A stretch of 48,163 nucleotides of DNA from NCBI GenBank assembly GCA_025362575.1, contig JANYIQ010000012.1, positions 1 through 48,163 of the forward strand, given 5' to 3'. This document shows positions 16,628 through 25,022 of the stretch, piece after piece. The notes beneath the pieces are model-generated. The model saw only the letters and a list, made by a program, of their open reading frames with translations, made no database searches and had not been told where the DNA came from. This stretch comes from Bacteroidia bacterium. GTDB lineage: Bacteria > Bacteroidota > Bacteroidia > B-17B0 > Aurantibacillaceae. A program made the translations under genes and the position numbers. Every line of letters begins with the position of its first letter. Position 1 is the stretch's first letter.

Positions 16628-17395
16628 ATGTTTATTGATACCCATACGCACCTTTATTCCGAAGAATTTAACACCGATAGGCATCAAATGATCAAAAAGG
16701 CGCTGGCTTGTAATATTAACAAGCTTTTTATGCCAAATATTGACAGCGAAAGTATTGTTGGGATGTTAAAACTCGAAGAGGAATTTCCGGGTAAATGTAT
16801 TGCTATGATGGGTCTTCATCCTTGTTCTGTGAAGGAAAATGTTGAGGCGGAACTTAACATTGTTGAAGAATGGTTGAATAAACGAAAGTTTTGTGCCATA
16901 GGCGAAATTGGTTTAGATCTTTATTGGGATAAAAGCTTTATTGAACAACAAAAAATGGCTTTTAAAAAACAGATCGATTGGGCACTTCACTTTAATTACC
17001 CAATTGTTATTCATTGCCGTGAAGCCTTTGATGAAATATTTGAGATCCTTTTTTCTTATAAAACTTTACCGAAGGGGATCTTTCATTGCTTTAGCGGCAA
17101 TCTTGAGCAAGCTCAAAAAATAATTTCATTAAATGCTTTTAAGCTTGGAATAGGAGGAGTGGTAACTTTTAAAAATGCAGGCCTTGATAAAGTGGTAGAG
17201 CAACTTGACATGCAGCATCTGGTTCTTGAAACCGATTCGCCTTACTTGACACCTGTGCCTTTTCGTGGTAAACGCAATGAGAGTTCTTATTTAATTCAGG
17301 TGGCCGAAAAAGTAGCGATCATTAAAAACAGCACCATTGCCGAGGTTGCAGAGATCACAACTAAAAACGCAATCGAAATTTTTGGTAATTATTGA
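16628..17395 (+). CDS. tatD: TatD family metal-dependent hydrolase (DNase)
   Basis: A 255-residue TIM-barrel metallohydrolase; TatD-type enzymes are Mg-dependent 3'-5' exonucleases on DNA or RNA. Metal ligands are visible in order: DTHTHLY at about 4-10, Glu in GEIGLDLYW at about 90-98, His in HCREAF at about 128, His in FHCFSG at about 153, and Asp in ETDSPYL at about 203. I start at the ATG of MFIDTHTHLY; an upstream in-frame codon would add 11 residues with no family match. The 3' end overlaps the convergent gldC by 7 bp. Confidence 0.9.
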   Translation: MFIDTHTHLYSEEFNTDRHQMIKKALACNINKLFMPNIDSESIVGMLKLEEEFPGKCIAMMGLHPCSVKENVEAELNIVEEWLNKRKFCAIGEIGLDLYWDKSFIEQQKMAFKKQIDWALHFNYPIVIHCREAFDEIFEILFSYKTLPKGIFHCFSGNLEQAQKIISLNAFKLGIGGVVTFKNAGLDKVVEQLDMQHLVLETDSPYLTPVPFRGKRNESSYLIQVAEKVAIIKNSTIAEVAEITTKNAIEIFGNY

Positions 17396-17712
17396 ATTAC
17401 TCCGATCTTTTTCCCTACTTCAGTAAAAAATGTTCTTACATCTTCGGCAGTGGCATTATCGTTAGTAGCTCTAACGTAAGTATCAGTAAGTGTCATGATA
17501 TTCTGATGATAGAATTTTTTCATCTCGTCAATAGTCATATCTTTTGTCCACAGATCAATTCTCATGGTATTATTTTCATGTGCATCCCAAAGGGCGATCA
17601 TAATGCTTTTGCTTACACTTGCTTCTCCTGCATCTTTAGCTTCCCAGGTAATATTAACCGGTAAATGATTCTCATCTACGGTTATCTTGAAATTTATTTC
17701 GCTTGTTTTCAT
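17389..17712 (-). CDS. gldC: Gliding motility protein GldC
   Basis: A 107-residue soluble protein matching GldC, which accompanies GldB in Bacteroidota and affects gliding and T9SS function; its biochemical role is not established. Recognisable features are the beta-rich start EINFKITVDENHLPVNITWE, then KSIMIALWDAHENNTMRIDLW, DMTIDEMKKFYHQ and a C-terminal helix RTFFTEVGKKIGV. No signal peptide is seen, so it is probably cytoplasmic. It lies directly downstream of gldB, separated by a 7-bp tandem repeat. Confidence 0.92.
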   Translation of the reverse strand: MKTSEINFKITVDENHLPVNITWEAKDAGEASVSKSIMIALWDAHENNTMRIDLWTKDMTIDEMKKFYHQNIMTLTDTYVRATNDNATAEDVRTFFTEVGKKIGVIQ

Positions 17713-17735
17713 TCTACGAATATATTAATTATAAA

Positions 17736-17789
17736 ACTAACCACTAACCACTAACCACTAACCACTAACCACTAACCACTAACCACTAA
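17736..17789. repeat. Tandem heptamer repeat between gldB and gldC
   Basis: Seven exact copies of ACTAACC followed by a partial eighth (ACTAA). The last unit supplies the gldB stop codon (CTA on the plus strand at 17786-17788, TAG on the minus strand). The array fills most of the gap between gldB and gldC. Head-to-tail units without spacers exclude a CRISPR array. Confidence 0.95.
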
Positions 17790-18802
17790 GGTCTATACTT
17801 ACTCTTAGCCAGGATCTTCACAATATCTTTTTCAGTCATCAGTTTTTCCAGGCTGACATCTTCATTATTCTTCATATAACTTCTCACGATCTGCCATCCT
17901 GTCCATATGGCAATCCGCGGCGGGCACTCTCTGCTGATTGCTCTTGTAAATGGACCTTCAGCAGTGAACTCGATTATTAGTTTCCTGTCGTTCTCATACA
18001 AATGATTCTTTTCAGCAAAGAATCCCCATAAAGAGTTCTCCGCTTTTTTACAATACTTCATTTGCTCGGTGCTGTAACCGATCTTAATGCTGTCTTGAAC
18101 ATCCGGTAACAAAGCATCGCAGGCATACATGATCTTACCATAAAAGATCATATGACCAAGCAGATTATTAATGGAAAGCGTGTCGTCGAATTCGGTAATT
18201 AACCAACCGCGAACCAATTCACTTTCAATATATTCTTTACTCATTGTGAAGGTTTGATATTTTGGAGTTTGCATTAAGGTGTAAAAAGTATTGTTTCTCC
18301 CAAGAAATTTTTCAAGTCCAAAGCCGATCGTTCGGCTGCTTGTATCATAAGCCACACTGGCATTAAAGCCTCCCATGTAGGCCACAAACTTTTCAGGATA
18401 TTTTCTTCCCGGAAAAAAGTACCTGTAGCGCTTGAGACAATTTGTAAGATCGGTTTCTAATTTTGTAAAATCACTTTCGGTAAAAGTTTTTTGAGTCGAA
18501 TCATACACCTCTCTCATAGTTTTATCACTTACAAAATTCAGTACATTACTCGAATCATTTCCGGTTAAATTAAGTATGTTGGATACAAAACGTTTGTAAA
18601 AAGAACCGTAAGCATTCTCAATTTCTTTTGAGTTTTGTTTTTCATTTTGAACAGTTATTGAAAACATGGCTTTGTCGAGGCGCATGATCTTAACATCCTG
18701 AACAGCGATATCCGACACATCAACATCCAGCTTATTTTGCTTACAATTGTTAAAAAGTAGTAAAATAAATGTCCCTATAAAAAGCCAGCCAATTAACTTC
18801 AT
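17786..18802 (-). CDS. gldB: Gliding motility lipoprotein GldB
   Basis: A 338-residue protein required for gliding in Flavobacterium-type bacteria. The lipoprotein signal at residues 1-20 has lipobox LFNNC. Family features follow: DVKIMRLDKAMFSI near 40, RYRYFFPGRKYPEKFVAYMGGFNASV at about 128-150 (split by turns), IGFGLEKFLG, and a conserved C-terminal PPRIAIWTGWQIVRSYM at about 300. This resembles a metallopeptidase-like DUF2268 fold, but no catalytic HExxH is visible. Together with gldC and the T9SS cargo genes it suggests a gliding, T9SS-bearing cell. The stop codon is formed by the adjoining tandem repeat. Confidence 0.92.
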   Translation of the reverse strand: MKLIGWLFIGTFILLLFNNCKQNKLDVDVSDIAVQDVKIMRLDKAMFSITVQNEKQNSKEIENAYGSFYKRFVSNILNLTGNDSSNVLNFVSDKTMREVYDSTQKTFTESDFTKLETDLTNCLKRYRYFFPGRKYPEKFVAYMGGFNASVAYDTSSRTIGFGLEKFLGRNNTFYTLMQTPKYQTFTMSKEYIESELVRGWLITEFDDTLSINNLLGHMIFYGKIMYACDALLPDVQDSIKIGYSTEQMKYCKKAENSLWGFFAEKNHLYENDRKLIIEFTAEGPFTRAISRECPPRIAIWTGWQIVRSYMKNNEDVSLEKLMTEKDIVKILAKSKYRP

Positions 18803-18815
18803 CCGAAAATAATTT

Positions 18816-18823
18816 TATCTTTG
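18816..18823 (+). promoter_or_regulatory. Candidate -7 box for the beta-barrel gene
   Basis: TATCTTTG matches TAnnTTTG exactly, 27 bases before the ATG at 18851, in the divergent gap with gldB. The -33 position holds only a weak TTAA. Confidence 0.4.
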
Positions 18824-18850
18824 TAAAGTTAAATGTAAAAAACATAAATT

Positions 18851-19717
18851 ATGAAAAAGATTTTTTCACTTGCTATCATAGCTTTGTTTATAACCAAAGC
18901 AGGTTTTGCCGAAGACGGCGATAAAGCAAAAAATGTGCGTTTCGGTTTAAAAGTTACTCCAACACCAACTTGGTTAAGAAGTAATGATACAAAATCAGTG
19001 GATAAAGCAGGCATGAAATTTGGCTTTGGCTTTGGTTTACAGCTGGAGTTCAGAATGAACCGTACCGCCTCATTCGTAATGGGGATTGGTGGTGATTTTT
19101 TAGGTGGTAAACAAACCTACAAGAACGGACAAGGCTATGTATTGAATAGTGATAATAGTTACGTAGAATCAGGGAATTCAATTTGGACCGACACTCCCAC
19201 AGGAGCAGCAGCAACGCAAACCGTTACAGGTTATAAATATTATGAATTAAAAAGCCGCACGGTAAAAACTTCATACATCACCATTCCTGTTTTGTTAAAA
19301 TTAATGACGAATGATATTGGAGGCATGAAGTATTTCGGAATGTTCGGAGGTAACGTTGCGGTCCAGACAAAATTCAGAGCTTCTGAAGAATTAACAGAAC
19401 TTAATTACAACTCCTCTACTAAAACATATGAAACAGGTGGCACCACAACTTTGAGCGATATGAAACCGGCAGGTGATCTTATTCCGGTTAACGTAGCATT
19501 AAATGTTGGTTTAGGATTTGAATATAATTTATCGGGCTCAACTTCTTTCTTTATGAGTGCGAATTATATCAGAGGTTTTGTTAATCAATACAGATCTACA
19601 TCTAAAATAATGGTTGAAAAACTAAAAGACAATCTCAATTCCGCCGGAAGACCAAGTCCTGCAAAGCAAAGTGCATTCAGTGATGGTGTTCAGGTGAACA
19701 TTGGATTTTTGTTTTAA
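18851..19717 (+). CDS. PorT-like outer-membrane beta-barrel protein
   Basis: A 288-residue exported protein: signal peptide at about 1-20 (ends AGFAED), then a small-barrel pattern of alternating strands. These include FGFGFGLQLEFRMNRTASFV, SYITIPVLLKL (the typical LxIPLLLK strand of PorT/OMP_b-brl_2 proteins), YFGMFGGNV, NVGLGFEY and a final VQVNIGFLF strand ending in Phe. Loops are polar and Thr/Ser-rich. The role is unknown; it may be a surface porin-like or structural protein. It is flanked by its own promoter-like box and a terminator, so it is probably monocistronic. Confidence 0.78.
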   Translation: MKKIFSLAIIALFITKAGFAEDGDKAKNVRFGLKVTPTPTWLRSNDTKSVDKAGMKFGFGFGLQLEFRMNRTASFVMGIGGDFLGGKQTYKNGQGYVLNSDNSYVESGNSIWTDTPTGAAATQTVTGYKYYELKSRTVKTSYITIPVLLKLMTNDIGGMKYFGMFGGNVAVQTKFRASEELTELNYNSSTKTYETGGTTTLSDMKPAGDLIPVNVALNVGLGFEYNLSGSTSFFMSANYIRGFVNQYRSTSKIMVEKLKDNLNSAGRPSPAKQSAFSDGVQVNIGFLF

Positions 19718-19739
19718 TTCAAATTAGAAATTTTTAAAG

Positions 19740-19770
19740 ATCCCGGCTTTAAGTTGGGATTTTTTTATTT
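19740..19770 (+). terminator. Terminator between beta-barrel gene and nadE
   Basis: ATCCCGGC (19740-19747), loop TTTAA and GTTGGGAT (19753-19760) pair as an 8-bp stem with two G-U pairs, followed by a run of T to 19767. It runs to within two bases of the nadE ATG, so nadE must be read from read-through or from a promoter overlapping this region. Confidence 0.7.
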
Positions 19771-19771
19771 T

Positions 19772-20551
19772 ATGCAGAACAAAGAAATAATTAACCATAT
19801 TGTTAACTGGTTAAAGACCTATTCCGACAAATCAGCAACAAATGGTTTTGTAATTGGCATAAGCGGCGGAATCGACAGCGCGGTAACGTCGACACTTTGT
19901 GCTTTGACCGGAAAAAAAGTAATGGTGCTTAATTTGCCAATCCGTCAACATAAATTTGAATTCGACAGAAGTGCCGAGCATATCAACTGGTTGAAAGAAA
20001 ATTTTAAGAATGTGGAAGCGGATACAGTTGAACTGACTGACGTATTCAAAGGATTTGAAAGGGATCTGCCTGAAAATATTCAGGATTTTTTGACCATGGC
20101 CAATGTAAGATCAAGAATAAGAATGATCACACTCTATGCGTTTGCTTCACATCATAAATTACTTGTGGCCGGTACAGGAAATAAAATTGAAGACTTTGGC
20201 GTTGGTTTTTTTACTAAGTATGGCGATGGAGGAGTAGATATCAGCCCGATCGCCGACCTCACCAAAACGGAAGTTTACGCTTTAGCAAAAGAGTTAAATG
20301 TGATCGACAGCATTCAAAATGCACGACCAACAGACGGTTTGTTTGCAGATGGCAGAACCGACGAAGATCAGATAGGAGCAAGCTACCCTGAATTGGAGTG
20401 GGCCATGGATTATGTAAATAATGGAAAAGACCACACACTAAATGACCGCGAAAAGGAAGTGATCGGAATATATTTAAGCAGGCACAATGCCAACAAACAT
20501 AAAATGGAAGCCATTCCGGTTTGTAATATTCCAAAGAGTTTGAAAGAATAA
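19772..20551 (+). CDS. nadE: NH3-dependent NAD synthetase NadE
   Basis: Amidates deamido-NAD to NAD using ATP and ammonia. The 259-residue protein has the N-type ATP pyrophosphatase loop GISGGIDSAV at about 31-40 and an RSRIRMITLYA helix. The deamido-NAD/ATP site includes GTGNKIEDFGVGFFTKYGDG at about 139-158 followed by DISPIADLTKTEVY, and FADGRTDEDQIG at about 192-203. No glutaminase domain is present, so it uses free ammonia. I use the ATG at 19772; an upstream TTG would start inside the terminator stem. nadE near gldB/gldC is an order that I recall from other Bacteroidota. Confidence 0.94.
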   Translation: MQNKEIINHIVNWLKTYSDKSATNGFVIGISGGIDSAVTSTLCALTGKKVMVLNLPIRQHKFEFDRSAEHINWLKENFKNVEADTVELTDVFKGFERDLPENIQDFLTMANVRSRIRMITLYAFASHHKLLVAGTGNKIEDFGVGFFTKYGDGGVDISPIADLTKTEVYALAKELNVIDSIQNARPTDGLFADGRTDEDQIGASYPELEWAMDYVNNGKDHTLNDREKEVIGIYLSRHNANKHKMEAIPVCNIPKSLKE

Positions 20552-20560
20552 ATTAAGCCC

Positions 20561-20583
20561 GCCTGCTAATTCAGCAGACAGGC
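20561..20583. terminator. Imperfect hairpin between convergent nadE and phosphatase genes
   Basis: CTGCT (20563-20567) pairs with AGCAG (20573-20577) around AATTC, with an outer GCC/GGC pairing across a bulge. The gap separates two convergent stops, where a shared terminator is expected. The T runs are weak, so the call is tentative. Confidence 0.35.
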
Positions 20584-20590
20584 AAAATAA

Positions 20591-21751
20591 TTAAACTTTT
20601 AATCCTATAACCAGTACATCATCGGTTTGTTCGTTATCCTGTTTCCAGTTATTGAAGGAATACTCAAGGAACGATTCCTGTTCCTCCATCGGCATCTCAT
20701 ATATTGTACTTAGCAATTCCTTGAAATTGGATTTATTCAGTTTCTTATCTTTTTCGCCGCCAAACTGATCAATGTATCCATCGCTGAACAGATATAGACA
20801 ATCATTGCTCTGTAATTGAGAGTTTACGCTTTCAAATTGTTTATCAACGTCGGAATAAAAACCAATTGGGTAGCGACTTCCTCTCAGTTCAGTTAAACCG
20901 TTTTTTCCTGAAACGATCAATGAACGGAAAGCTCCGGAAAAAGTCAACTCATTTGTGTGTTTGTTAATTCTAATTAAAGAAACATCCATCCCATCGTTGA
21001 ATTGATCAATATTATTTTTATTAGTTGCAGAACTCAATTCTGCATCTAGTGCATAAAGTATCTCATTGGGTTCAATAAGTTTTTTATTGATGAAGATCTC
21101 CCTGAATAAAGAATTTGCGAGCATGCTCATCATGGCCCCTGGCACTCCGTGGCCCGTGCAATCTACTGCAGCAATATAGCTAAAGTCAGGATCCTCATGA
21201 AACCAGTAATAATCGCCGCTCACAATATCCTTCGGCTTGAACAACAAAAACGATTGATCGAACATACCCTTCAACTGTTCCGGTGTTTGCAAAATAGATT
21301 GCTGTATCCGCTTGGCATAATAAATGCTGTCGGTTATATCCTTATTTTGCTGGATGAGTTTTTTATTACTGTCAGTTAAACGTTTTTCGCTCAGTTTTTT
21401 TTCTGTGATATCGTTCCCAAAACCAACTAATTGATATTCGTTCAAAAAAGAAATATTCCAGCTGAACCATTTCTGTCCACCCTCTTTTGTTCTTAAAAGA
21501 TGTTCGTAATTGCTAACGCTTCCCACATTGTTTTCAAAAAGATTAAGGATCTTATTTTTGATCTGAATGCCTTCAGGCCTTGTAAAACGTGTTTTTTCCC
21601 ACCAGTTCTGACCCAGCAACTGATTAGGTTCATAGCCCAGTAATTCGTTAGCCGACTTGCTAACGTAATCAATACTTCCATCGTTATTTAAAACAACGAT
21701 CAGTGTATTTAATTTGTCGAGGATCTGCTCCTGTACATCAAGTGTTACCAT
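20591..21751 (-). CDS. PAS domain and SpoIIE-type PP2C serine phosphatase
   Basis: A 386-residue cytoplasmic signalling protein. Residues about 8-125 form a PAS sensor domain (LIVVLNNDGSIDYVSKSANE; LLGYEPNQLLGQNWWE; ending FGNDITEKKLSEKRL). A coiled-coil linker at about 120-160 contains the DSIYYAKRIQQSILQ motif typical of these Bacteroidota phosphatases. The SpoIIE domain at about 165-386 keeps the metal aspartates in SGDYYWF, VDCTGHGVPGAMMSMLAN and the late DGYIDQFGG and TDDVLVIGL. Such enzymes usually dephosphorylate an anti-sigma-factor antagonist, but no partner gene is adjacent. No membrane segment is seen. Confidence 0.88.
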   Translation of the reverse strand: MVTLDVQEQILDKLNTLIVVLNNDGSIDYVSKSANELLGYEPNQLLGQNWWEKTRFTRPEGIQIKNKILNLFENNVGSVSNYEHLLRTKEGGQKWFSWNISFLNEYQLVGFGNDITEKKLSEKRLTDSNKKLIQQNKDITDSIYYAKRIQQSILQTPEQLKGMFDQSFLLFKPKDIVSGDYYWFHEDPDFSYIAAVDCTGHGVPGAMMSMLANSLFREIFINKKLIEPNEILYALDAELSSATNKNNIDQFNDGMDVSLIRINKHTNELTFSGAFRSLIVSGKNGLTELRGSRYPIGFYSDVDKQFESVNSQLQSNDCLYLFSDGYIDQFGGEKDKKLNKSNFKELLSTIYEMPMEEQESFLEYSFNNWKQDNEQTDDVLVIGLKV

Positions 21752-21912
21752 AGCAATGGTTTGTTAGGGGGTTGTTTTTTTAGTAAAGTGTAAGAGAAAA
21801 AAGAGGCAATAATTAACACATACAGAACGACCAATTGCGATACAATGGCGTAATGTTCAGAATAATAATATTTGTGTTAAATTTCATTTTGTGACAACAA
21901 ATGTAAATGTTT

Positions 21913-21944
21913 TTTGAACATAGCAAAAATTTATTTGAACTTTG
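21913..21944 (+). promoter_or_regulatory. Candidate promoter for the truncated haemoglobin gene
   Basis: TTTG at 21913-21916, a 20-nt spacer and GAACTTTG at 21937-21944 (one mismatch to TAnnTTTG). Transcription would begin almost at the ATG at 21952, giving a leaderless or near-leaderless mRNA. Confidence 0.3.
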
Positions 21945-21951
21945 CTGAAGA

Positions 21952-22323
21952 ATGACACAGAAACACGACATACAAAACCACGCCGACATCGAATTAATGA
22001 TGCGAACTTTTTATGGCTCACTACTTACCAATGAAGAGATAGCACCTGTTTTTGCGAATACGGATTTTGAAGCCCACATGCCTCACATGATCGCATTCTG
22101 GAGTTTTGTTTTGTTGGATGAAGAGGGTTATAAAACCAATGTTTTCGATAAACATGTTCATTTACCGATTAAGGAACATCATTTCGAAATATGGTTAGAG
22201 CATTTTGAACGAACAGTTAAGACCTTATTTGAGGGAGAAAAAGCAGATCTGGCTCTCTCGAGGGCACAAACCATTTCCTATACTTTCAAAAAGAAACTTG
22301 AAAGTATGGGGCGTTTTAATTAA
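21952..22323 (+). CDS. Group III truncated haemoglobin
   Basis: A 123-residue globin of the truncated 2-over-2 type. Family features are the N-terminal [23 protein letters not shown] (helices A-B, given here as a continuous run split by Leu-Leu), [16 protein letters not shown] in the E region, and the proximal-His stretch [19 protein letters not shown] in helix F. Group III proteins lack the Gly-Gly pairs of groups I/II, as here. They bind haem and O2 or other small ligands; roles in redox or NO chemistry are proposed but not proven. It is a single gene, with a 4-bp convergent overlap with folE. Confidence 0.88.
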   Translation: MTQKHDIQNHADIELMMRTFYGSLLTNEEIAPVFANTDFEAHMPHMIAFWSFVLLDEEGYKTNVFDKHVHLPIKEHHFEIWLEHFERTVKTLFEGEKADLALSRAQTISYTFKKKLESMGRFN

Positions 22324-22946
22324 TGCAGTCTTGAACCGATCAAACTGATAAATTCTTTTCTAGTAGTGTCTTTTAAAAATTCTCCCGTAAACGATGATGT
22401 TGTAGTAACACTGTTTTGTTTTTGCACGCCGCGCATTTGCATGCAAAGGTGAGAGCATTCCATTACTACGGCAACTCCTAAAGGTTTTAAAGTGTCATTA
22501 ATGCAGTCGCGAATCTGGTCAGTTAATCTTTCCTGCACCTGTAATCTTCTGGCAAAGGCATCCACCACTCTTGGTAATTTACTTAAACCAACAATGTGCC
22601 CGTTTGGTATGTAGGCGATATGTACTTTTCCAAAAAAAGGAAGTAGATGATGTTCACACAAACTATAAACTTCAATGTCTTTCACGATCACCATCTGACT
22701 GTAATCTTCCTTGAACATGGCAGAACGTAAAATTTCAGCAGGATCCAGATCATAACCCTGAGTTAAGAACTGCATGGCCTTTGCTGCACGGATCGGTGTT
22801 TTCAACAAACCTTCACGTGTTGAATTTTCTCCCACATCATCCAGAATATTCTTATACATTAACGAGATCGAATCAACTAATTTATCGTTGTACTGGTCTA
22901 CTTTTTTGTAACCGGTGTTCTCAATTTCAAATTCTTCGTTTAGCAT
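22320..22946 (-). CDS. folE: GTP cyclohydrolase I FolE
   Basis: Converts GTP to 7,8-dihydroneopterin triphosphate, the entry to folate and deazapurine synthesis. In the 208-residue protein the zinc ligands are visible: Cys and His in [12 protein letters not shown] at about 96-107 and the second Cys in [12 protein letters not shown] at about 166-177. Substrate-binding motifs [20 protein letters not shown] and [12 protein letters not shown] are intact. Length is normal. The start codon overlaps the queD stop (TAATG), so queD and folE are translationally coupled. Confidence 0.96.
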   Translation of the reverse strand: MLNEEFEIENTGYKKVDQYNDKLVDSISLMYKNILDDVGENSTREGLLKTPIRAAKAMQFLTQGYDLDPAEILRSAMFKEDYSQMVIVKDIEVYSLCEHHLLPFFGKVHIAYIPNGHIVGLSKLPRVVDAFARRLQVQERLTDQIRDCINDTLKPLGVAVVMECSHLCMQMRGVQKQNSVTTTSSFTGEFLKDTTRKEFISLIGSRLH

Positions 22947-23362
22947 TATTTACCTCCAAAGTATTCTACAAAATTATTTTCTGTTTCGCATAATTTAATG
23001 CAGTGTAGTTCTGCACCCAACGCTTTGATCTTCTTAAACAAAAGCTCCCATATAAATATGGCAAGATTTTCGGTAGAGGGTAAAATATTTTCCATTCCCG
23101 GAACATCCAGATTCAAATTTTTGTGATCGATCAGTTCAGTAACGTCTTGTTTTATCAGATCGCCTAAATGTTTTAAGTTTACCACAAATCCCGTCTCTTT
23201 ATTTACTTCACCTTTAATGGTCACATAAAGATCGTAGTTGTGCCCATGCCAGTTCTTGTTGGCGCATTTTCCAAAAACCTCAAGGTTTTTAGCTTCATCC
23301 CAGCTAGAATTGCATAGTTTGTGTGCAGCATTAAAATGTTCTTTTCGGGTAATGTAGATCAT
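22946..23362 (-). CDS. queD: 6-carboxytetrahydropterin synthase family (QueD/PTPS)
   Basis: A 138-residue T-fold enzyme that uses the product of FolE. Zinc histidines are seen in HFNAAHKL at about 9-16 and in [10 protein letters not shown] at about 39-48. The catalytic Cys is in [12 protein letters not shown] at about 31-42, and the Asp-His pair is in [11 protein letters not shown] at about 79. The late [12 protein letters not shown] motif is also family-typical. It most likely makes carboxytetrahydropterin for queuosine-type tRNA modification. A pyruvoyl-tetrahydropterin synthase role is possible but less likely in this group. It is first in an operon with folE. Confidence 0.9.
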   Translation of the reverse strand: MIYITRKEHFNAAHKLCNSSWDEAKNLEVFGKCANKNWHGHNYDLYVTIKGEVNKETGFVVNLKHLGDLIKQDVTELIDHKNLNLDVPGMENILPSTENLAIFIWELLFKKIKALGAELHCIKLCETENNFVEYFGGK

Positions 23363-23475
23363 TCTGTAAAATTAACATTATTATCACAAAATTGTTTTGA
23401 TTAAATTTACCCCGTAAGCGTTTTTTTGAAAATAATTCAAGACCTGCTAAAACCCTTACGAATAAAGCCTTTCTA

Positions 23476-24138
23476 ATGGAAAAACTGCTTATAGTTAGCG
23501 CTACCCAGTTCGAAATTGAGCCCCTTTTAAAGGCTTTAAATGCAGCATTTCCATTAAAACAAGGCGTAATTAACGGTTTTAAGCACAAAAAATTGCAAGT
23601 AGATGTGTTAATTACCGGGGTGGGTATGGTAAATACTGCTTTTGCCATGGGCGGTCTGAAAGACAAAACATACGACCTGGCAATTAATGCCGGAGTTTGC
23701 GGTGTTTTTAATGATGACATAAAAATAGGAGATGTAGTTCATGTTGCGGTAGATTGTTTTTCGGAAATGGGAGCTGAGAACGGCGATGAATTTTTAACTC
23801 TATCGCAATTAAATCTTGGAAATGAGATCATAGTTAACCCAAGTAACTTTGGTGGAGCTATGCTTAGCAAGGTTAAAAAAGTAACCGGCATTACTGTGAA
23901 TACGGTTCATGGAAACGATAAAAGCATTGAGCAAATTAAAACAAGATTTAATGTTGATGTTGAATCAATGGAGGGTGCTGCTTTTTTGATGATATGCAAT
24001 TCTCTTAAATGGCATGCTATGCAAATAAGGGCAGTTAGTAATAAAGTAGAACGACGCAATAAAGAGAATTGGAACATGCCGCTTGCCATCGAAAATTTAA
24101 ATAAGATCTTACTTGAACTTTTAGATAATTTGAAATGA
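23476..24138 (+). CDS. mqnB: Futalosine hydrolase MqnB
   Basis: Cleaves futalosine to hypoxanthine and dehypoxanthine futalosine in the alternative menaquinone pathway. The 220-residue protein belongs to the nucleoside phosphorylase/MTAN fold. It has an N-terminal LLIVSATQFEIEPLLKAL, the glycine turn TGVGMVNTAFAMG at about 49-61, INAGVCGVF at about 73, a purine/ribose-contacting DVESMEGAAFLMIC at about 158-171, and RAVSNKVERRN at about 180. The position just before mqnD supports MqnB rather than a general nucleosidase. The stop overlaps the mqnD start by ATGA. Confidence 0.92.
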   Translation: MEKLLIVSATQFEIEPLLKALNAAFPLKQGVINGFKHKKLQVDVLITGVGMVNTAFAMGGLKDKTYDLAINAGVCGVFNDDIKIGDVVHVAVDCFSEMGAENGDEFLTLSQLNLGNEIIVNPSNFGGAMLSKVKKVTGITVNTVHGNDKSIEQIKTRFNVDVESMEGAAFLMICNSLKWHAMQIRAVSNKVERRNKENWNMPLAIENLNKILLELLDNLK

Positions 24139-25022
24139 GCACAAAACTCACTTTAGGATATTCGCCTTGCCCGAACGATTGTTTTATTTTCGATGCGCTG
24201 GTGCATAAAAAAATAGATACACAGGGTTTGGATTTTGAAGTCGTTTTAGAGGATGTTGAAACTTTGAATAGAAATGCTTTTAATTCTAAATTGGAGATAA
24301 CAAAATTAAGTTACCATGCTTTTGCGTATTTAACGGATTCATATTCTTTACTAAATAGCGGAAGTGCTTTAGGGTTTAATTGTGGTCCACTATTAGTTAC
24401 GAGTTCAGAGACCGTAGTTCGTAGAATGCAAACTTATTTAGATCGTGGAAACTTCGAACTCTTAACTCCGAACTCCGAATTTATAGCGATTCCCGGAAAA
24501 TATACAACGGCTAATTTTCTTCTTTCGCTGGCTTTTCCGAAAGTAACAAACAAAGTAGAAATGGTTTTTAATGAAATTGAAACGGCTGTTCTTTCCGGAA
24601 AAGTCGATGCCGGTTTGATCATTCATGAAAACCGCTTCACCTATCAGGATAAAGGATTAAAAAAAATAATTGACCTTGGTGAGTTTTGGGACAGCTTGAT
24701 AAAAGCTCCAATTCCATTGGGCGGCATTGTGGTGAAGAAAAGCATGGATATCAAACTCCAGAAAACAATTGATAGTCTCATAAAAAAAAGTGTGGAGTTT
24801 GCTTTTGCAGATCCTGAAAGTTGCATGGAATATGTGAAAGCTCATGCACAGGAAATGAGCGAAGAAGTGATGAAAAAACACATTGCATTGTATGTTAATG
24901 AATTTTCGGTTAATTTAGGTGAAGTTGGAAAGCAAGCCGTGAACACCTTGTTTAGTAAAGCAATTGAAATGGGAATTATTAAAACGGTGAATAAAACTAT
25001 TTTTGTAGACCTTAATGAGTAA
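24135..25022 (+). CDS. mqnD: 1,4-dihydroxy-6-naphthoate synthase MqnD
   Basis: Converts cyclic dehypoxanthine futalosine to 1,4-dihydroxy-6-naphthoate, a menaquinone precursor. The 295-residue protein has the periplasmic-binding-protein-like fold of the family and the diagnostic start LGYSPCPNDCFIFDALVHKK (residues about 7-26). It also shows VEDVETLN-type spacing, ITKLSYHAFAYL at about 56-67, GFNCGPLLV, KVDAGLIIHENRFTY at about 156-170 with the catalytic His, and PLGGIVVKKSM at about 194. No signal peptide. The gene overlaps mqnB (4 bp) and pth (8 bp). mqnA, mqnC and mqnE are not in the window. Confidence 0.95.
   Translation: MSTKLTLGYSPCPNDCFIFDALVHKKIDTQGLDFEVVLEDVETLNRNAFNSKLEITKLSYHAFAYLTDSYSLLNSGSALGFNCGPLLVTSSETVVRRMQTYLDRGNFELLTPNSEFIAIPGKYTTANFLLSLAFPKVTNKVEMVFNEIETAVLSGKVDAGLIIHENRFTYQDKGLKKIIDLGEFWDSLIKAPIPLGGIVVKKSMDIKLQKTIDSLIKKSVEFAFADPESCMEYVKAHAQEMSEEVMKKHIALYVNEFSVNLGEVGKQAVNTLFSKAIEMGIIKTVNKTIFVDLNE

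Noticed and set aside
17736-17789. CRISPR array
   Set aside because: The units are 7 bp and touch each other with no spacers, and no cas gene is present.
23331-23720. A 129-codon minus-strand frame opposite mqnB
   Set aside because: It runs antisense through the conserved mqnB and queD sequence; its product has no domain pattern.
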